A stretch of DNA of 15,700 nucleotides from Chitinophagales bacterium. Its GTDB lineage: Bacteria; Bacteroidota; Bacteroidia; Chitinophagales; UBA2359. Of the stretch, positions 12,447-15,700 are shown in pieces; position 1 is the first letter of the stretch; each line of letters begins with the position of its first letter. The stretch lies in contig JAHDDN010000089.1 of the NCBI GenBank assembly GCA_020629335.1, positions 1 through 15,700 on the forward strand, given 5' to 3'. The translations under genes and the position numbers were made by a program. The notes under the pieces are model-generated. The model was not told the DNA's origin, made no database searches, and was given only the letters and a program-made list of their open reading frames with translations.

Positions 12447-13568
12447 TTAATTATTAAGAATCATTGGCATCAATAACATCACAATTTCTTCTTCGTCAAA
12501 CAACTCTCCAGGTACTACTAATGTTGGTCTGTTTGGATTAGACAGTTTAAAACTAATTTGGTCACTCTCTAAAGCATTTAAAATGTCTAATAAGAAACGA
12601 GCATTAAATGCTATATCCATTGGTTCTCCTTCATATTGACATGGCATTGATTCACTTGCCTCATTTGAAAAGTCTCTATCTTGAGCATACAAGCTCAACA
12701 TATCCTTTTTCACACTCAATACTACTTGATAAGTGGTCTTGCTGGAGAATAAAGAAATTCTTTTTACTGCGTTTAGCAAATCTCCTCTCTCAAGTGACAA
12801 AATATTATCATTATCTCTCGGAATCACCGTATTATAATCTGGATACCTTCCCTCGATCAATCGCGAAGCTAATTTCACTCCTTCGAAGGCAAAAAAGACA
12901 TTCTTACCATTATAAGAAATGCTAATTTCCTCTTCCGAATCACTTGGTAATACATTCTTCAACAAATTCAATGCCTTTTTAGGAACAATGAAGCTGTTTT
13001 GAGAAATATTTTCGATTCCATTTCTCACGTACTTTACTAATTTATGTGCATCTGTGGCAACCCAAGTCAATTTATCTTCTGCAAAATCAAAAAATACACC
13101 TGTCATCTGTGGACGTAGCTCATCATTACTCACGGCAAAAAGTGTATTATCAATCGCACGCTTCACCACCTTTACAGGAATAGATATTTCATCGGTTTCT
13201 TCCATCGGTGGTGGTTCAGGAAAATCTTCTGGGTTTTCTCCAGCTAACTTATACACCCCATTTTGCGTATTAATAGTCACCGCCAAAGTTTCATTATCAA
13301 TATGAATAGACAAAGGCTGGTCTGGTAACATCTTCAAAATGTCCAATACAATTTTAGCAGGAATTGCCACCTTACCATTTTCCTCTCCTTCTAAATTAAT
13401 TTGAGTACTCATCGTTGTTTCCAAATCAGTGGCAACAATTGTCATTAGATTTCCCTCTAAAATCATCAAGAAATCTTGTAATATCGGAATGACCGTATTA
13501 TTACTAATCACCCCTCCCAAGTTTTGTAATTGCTTCAGTAGTACAGAAGTTGAAACATTAAATTTCAT
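12447..13568 (-). CDS. dnaN: DNA polymerase III sliding clamp, beta subunit
   Basis: The beta clamp is a ring-shaped homodimer that holds DNA polymerase III on DNA and recruits other repair and replication factors. The 373-residue protein has normal length and three similar domains of about 120 residues. Typical stretches: MKFNVSTSVLLKQLQNLGGV at the start; FLMILEGNLMTIVATDLETTM (33-53), which is the 'L..ATDLE' motif; ENPEDFPEPP; LTWVATDAHKLV, the second domain's 'ATDGHRL'-like motif; LASRLIEGRYPDYNTVIP; and the conserved C-terminal tail VMLLMPMILNN, which forms the partner-binding pocket. The start at ATG 13568 is fixed by the conserved N-terminus. The gene stands alone: no dnaA, recF or gyrB neighbour and no DnaA-box cluster, so it does not mark the origin. 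Repeat copy C lies 46 bp upstream. No clear promoter was found. Confidence 0.97.
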   Translation of the reverse strand: MKFNVSTSVLLKQLQNLGGVISNNTVIPILQDFLMILEGNLMTIVATDLETTMSTQINLEGEENGKVAIPAKIVLDILKMLPDQPLSIHIDNETLAVTINTQNGVYKLAGENPEDFPEPPPMEETDEISIPVKVVKRAIDNTLFAVSNDELRPQMTGVFFDFAEDKLTWVATDAHKLVKYVRNGIENISQNSFIVPKKALNLLKNVLPSDSEEEISISYNGKNVFFAFEGVKLASRLIEGRYPDYNTVIPRDNDNILSLERGDLLNAVKRISLFSSKTTYQVVLSVKKDMLSLYAQDRDFSNEASESMPCQYEGEPMDIAFNARFLLDILNALESDQISFKLSNPNRPTLVVPGELFDEEEIVMLLMPMILNN

Positions 13569-13613
13569 TATCTATTGTTTTATTAATTTGTATAAATTGT
13601 TTTTTTCTTTTTC

Positions 13614-13822
13614 GGGCGCACCCCATTATTTTTTTGGCCATGTGCGTTTATTACACTTAAGCAAATTATACTTCAGCCAAAAAAATAATGGGTCGGGCTA
13701 TCCGCTTTTATGTAGCTAAAATAGTAGTGTGTATTAGGTAATGAGTATTGAGATAAGTACTCACTACTTTATACCCACTACTCAATACTAAAAAGATACA
13801 TACCGCTTCTATCCCTTGCGCA
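13614..13822 (+). repeat. Structured intergenic repeat, copy C (possible ncRNA or mobile hairpin element)
   Basis: P1 is GCGCA (13616-13620) with TGCGC (13817-13821). P2 is CCCATTATTTTTTTGGC (ending 13638) with GCCAAAAAAATAATGGG (13676-13692), a stem of about 17 bp with one extra C at the same place as in copy B. The first core part is GGGCTATCCGCT (13695-13706). P3 is TATGTA (13709-13714) with TACATA (13797-13802), extended by CT/AG. The second core part is ACATACCGCTTCTATCCCT. The P3 insert is unrelated to copies A and B: it is AT-rich and has its own AGTATTGAG (13744-13752)/CTCAATACT (13781-13789) stem. The element lies between dnaN and the Ig-like gene, opposite to both, and ends 18 bp from the stop of the latter. 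Confidence 0.78.
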
Positions 13823-13840
13823 AATAAGTCAATCACTATT

Positions 13841-15481
13841 TTAAGGAAGCTCGTTTAAATCCACTTCAAAATCCGTATCCCAGTTTTCCTTAACCATAAT
13901 AGCACCTAACTTATTCATTATTTTTTCTGATTGCTTTTGTTCTTTCCAATTACCAGGGTCCCATTTTTCGTTTTTATTCTCATCAAAAATTATTTTTAAA
14001 TTATAATTGCCTGGTTCTAAGTTTTTGTATACATAAACACTATCACTTAGATTTTCTTTTTTCAATACTTTATTTTGCGCACTGGATAATTCCATGATGT
14101 AACTTTTCTCATCGTCTATATTTTTAAAGAGTAATTTTAAAGTACCATAAGACCCTAAACTTCTACTTTTAAATTTCAATTGAACGGTATCGTTTGTTCT
14201 TCCGAATAAATCTTTCGTTGCATCTGGGAATAGAGATAAATCATAAATAACTTCTTCTTCCCATTTTCCTTTGATCAAAAGAACGTTAGCGTTTAGATCG
14301 CTAATTTGCATCATGGACTCGGTATTTATTTTTACAGAATCTTTTTCAATGAGCATTTTTTGCTGATCAATTTCGGTTAATGGATGATTAAATTTGATGT
14401 AAATATCTTGTCCAAAACCGACCTTAAAAGCATCTTTATCTTTTTTATTTCTGACTTGATATTTTAGTTCTTTAGCAAATTCTCTGGGAATTAAATTCCT
14501 AAAACTGATGGTATCTAATTCAAGATCATCTGCTTCTACCGCAAATTTCAATTGGGCAATAGTATCATTAACATACCACATTGTAATAGTATCTCCCTTC
14601 TCTCCTCTCTGTACAAAATACTCTTCTTCAGATAATTCATCACCTACAAAAGTAACTTTAGAGTTGCTTGTTGGCATAGAATAAATCAACTCTAATTTGC
14701 CATGGCTTTCATTTTTTTTGCTCATTAATTTGGGCTTTTCTAAGCCTTCATTAAAGAGCACTATCTCAAGATTTTGATGGATAGTAGTATCACTGACTAT
14801 AATTGGATCATTCAAAAAACCGATAGATTCTGAATACTGATCGTACTTATAGGTGTTGTCATCTTCTTTTAGTGCAAAGACTAAATATTCTCCTGCGGCC
14901 AAAAAGCTCAATCGAAATTCACCATTGTCTTCTGTTCGAGCTAAGTAGCGTGGAAACTCTTTGAATATTAAAGAATCTTTTTCAGCAGAATTGGGATAAA
15001 GGCATACTTTAACATCAGGCATTCCTTTGCCAGTTGCTACATCCAAAATCTTACCTTTTATGTAAAAAGAGTCAATTTTACTTCCTGTAGAAAAGATGAA
15101 TTGTTCTCCTTTCATAGCATTTCCCTCATTAACATCTTTGATGCTTTCCCCAAAATCAATCGTATAGGTTGTATTAGGTTGAAGCGCTTCTTTGAAATTT
15201 AGATAGACGGATTTCCCCTTTATCTTCATTTCTGGTTTGTTCTGCATATATGGAGAAATGAACATTTTATTGTTCGGATCATCCAGTTTTACATACTCAT
15301 CAAAGCTCAACTTAATATATTCACCATTAAAATTGGTTGTCTGTCTGGCTGGTTCTGAATTTAATATTTTGGGAGGCGTCTCATCTCGTTCTCCCCCTGT
15401 AGGACTTACAACTTTTGCACAACTGATACAAAATGTTAGAATAATAAACAGTAAAATATTTCTTTGAATGGCTTCACGCAC
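13841..15481 (-). CDS. Large lipoprotein with N-terminal bacterial Ig-like (Big_5) domain
   Basis: The 546-residue precursor starts at GTG 15481; an in-frame stop lies shortly upstream and no ATG offers a signal peptide. The signal (QRNILLFIILTFCISC) gives lipidated Cys21, followed by AKVVSPTGGERDETPPKI, the hallmark start of a widespread Bacteroidota lipoprotein family with an Ig-like Big_5 domain. That domain spans about residues 36-132 (SFDEYVKLDDPNNKMFISP, NTTYTIDFGESIKDVNEGN, FIFSTG). A carnitine/transthyretin-like beta domain follows (IKGKILDVATGKGMPDVKV ... YLARTEDNGEFRLSFLAAGEYLVFAL, about 137-205). More beta-rich sequence leads to a C-terminal domain with LEPGNYNLKIIFDENKNEKWDPG, similar in style to DUF2141. 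The protein probably lies at the outer membrane. The molecular function is unknown. The gene stands alone in this window. Confidence 0.88.
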   Translation of the reverse strand: MREAIQRNILLFIILTFCISCAKVVSPTGGERDETPPKILNSEPARQTTNFNGEYIKLSFDEYVKLDDPNNKMFISPYMQNKPEMKIKGKSVYLNFKEALQPNTTYTIDFGESIKDVNEGNAMKGEQFIFSTGSKIDSFYIKGKILDVATGKGMPDVKVCLYPNSAEKDSLIFKEFPRYLARTEDNGEFRLSFLAAGEYLVFALKEDDNTYKYDQYSESIGFLNDPIIVSDTTIHQNLEIVLFNEGLEKPKLMSKKNESHGKLELIYSMPTSNSKVTFVGDELSEEEYFVQRGEKGDTITMWYVNDTIAQLKFAVEADDLELDTISFRNLIPREFAKELKYQVRNKKDKDAFKVGFGQDIYIKFNHPLTEIDQQKMLIEKDSVKINTESMMQISDLNANVLLIKGKWEEEVIYDLSLFPDATKDLFGRTNDTVQLKFKSRSLGSYGTLKLLFKNIDDEKSYIMELSSAQNKVLKKENLSDSVYVYKNLEPGNYNLKIIFDENKNEKWDPGNWKEQKQSEKIMNKLGAIMVKENWDTDFEVDLNELP

Positions 15482-15553
15482 TTTGTTCTCTTTTATCGAT
15501 TGTTGGATTTAAAACTCTATCACAAAGAGAACGTAAATTTACTACTAAATATG

Positions 15554-15569
15554 TTGGTATTCATACCAA
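15554..15569. promoter_or_regulatory. Inverted repeat upstream of the Ig-like lipoprotein gene (possible operator)
   Basis: TTGGTAT-TC-ATACCAA is a perfect 7-bp inverted repeat; the flanks (ATATG/AATAT) extend the symmetry imperfectly to about 24 bp. It lies about 75 bp upstream of GTG 15481. Half-site length and spacing suit a dimeric regulator. No regulator gene is nearby. Confidence 0.4.
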
Positions 15570-15649
15570 ATATGCCGTTTAAATAAAAGAAGTCGGCTAT
15601 TAGTTAAATAAGGATTTAAGGTATATTGCTTAGTTACAATTTTTTGCAT

Positions 15650-15680
15650 AAAAAAAGGAGGCTTCTTCGCAAAAGCCTCC
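15650..15680 (-). terminator. Terminator of a gene beyond the right edge
   Basis: GGAGGCTT (15657-15664) pairs with AAGCCTCC (15673-15680) around an 8-nt loop. In the minus direction T7 follows (15656-15650). It belongs to a minus-strand gene whose end lies at or beyond the right edge. The stretch 15482-15649 before it shows no gene. Confidence 0.85.
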
Positions 15681-15700
15681 CAAATTTCGCACCTCGTCAC

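Noticed and set aside
12447..13568. Replication origin near dnaN
   Set aside because: There is no dnaA, no cluster of DnaA boxes and no AT-rich unwinding region with repeats. dnaN is often away from the origin in Bacteroidota.

Overview
The window looks like a piece of a Bacteroidota chromosome, probably from the Saprospiria/Flavobacteriia side, though the genus is not readable from the sequence. The reasons: the DNA is AT-rich; start codons lack Shine-Dalgarno leaders; at least six upstream regions carry the Bacteroidota core promoter (TTTG or TTG, then 18-22 nt, then TAnnTTTG); and several families are typical of the phylum (Big_5 Ig-like lipoprotein, type III pantothenate kinase next to an outer-membrane barrel gene, an LptC lipoprotein of the Bacteroidota type).

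Layout. Positions 1-1226 (minus) hold the N-terminal part of a secreted, Lys/Pro/Thr-rich protein that runs off the left edge. A tatA-gatA pair follows (minus, 1343-3027). A 575-base non-coding stretch contains the tatA promoter, a large inverted repeat in the tatA leader and copy A of a structured repeat. Then comes a small conserved hypothetical gene (plus, 3609-3965). From 4033 to 7148 (minus) there are four tandem exported cyclophilin-type prolyl isomerases: three lipoproteins and one with an ordinary signal peptide. They fall in three transcription units, separated by terminators and by copy B of the structured repeat. From 7358 to 12240 (plus) lie a TauE/SafE permease, coaX, an outer-membrane barrel protein, a TPR-like secreted protein and lptC. 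A tRNA-Thr(TGT), dnaN, copy C of the repeat and a large Ig-like lipoprotein gene (all genes minus) fill the right side. The window ends with a terminator for a gene lying further right.

Common theme. Apart from gatA, dnaN, coaX and the tRNA, most genes serve the cell envelope: Tat export, periplasmic protein folding, LPS transport, outer-membrane proteins and lipoproteins. The cyclophilins may help fold proteins such as the barrel protein; this is inference from location only.

Most unusual signal. Three intergenic copies (A 3348-3580 plus, B 6243-6462 minus, C 13614-13822 plus) share a strongly conserved two-part core, while the arms between the core parts differ completely in sequence yet keep their base pairing. 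This pattern fits a structured RNA, or a hairpin-forming mobile DNA, with exchangeable arms. A second small palindromic repeat is nested in the arm loop of copy B and also occurs just upstream of copy A. I recall similar GGGCTATCC...TATCCCT intergenic repeats in other Bacteroidota genomes but could not check this.
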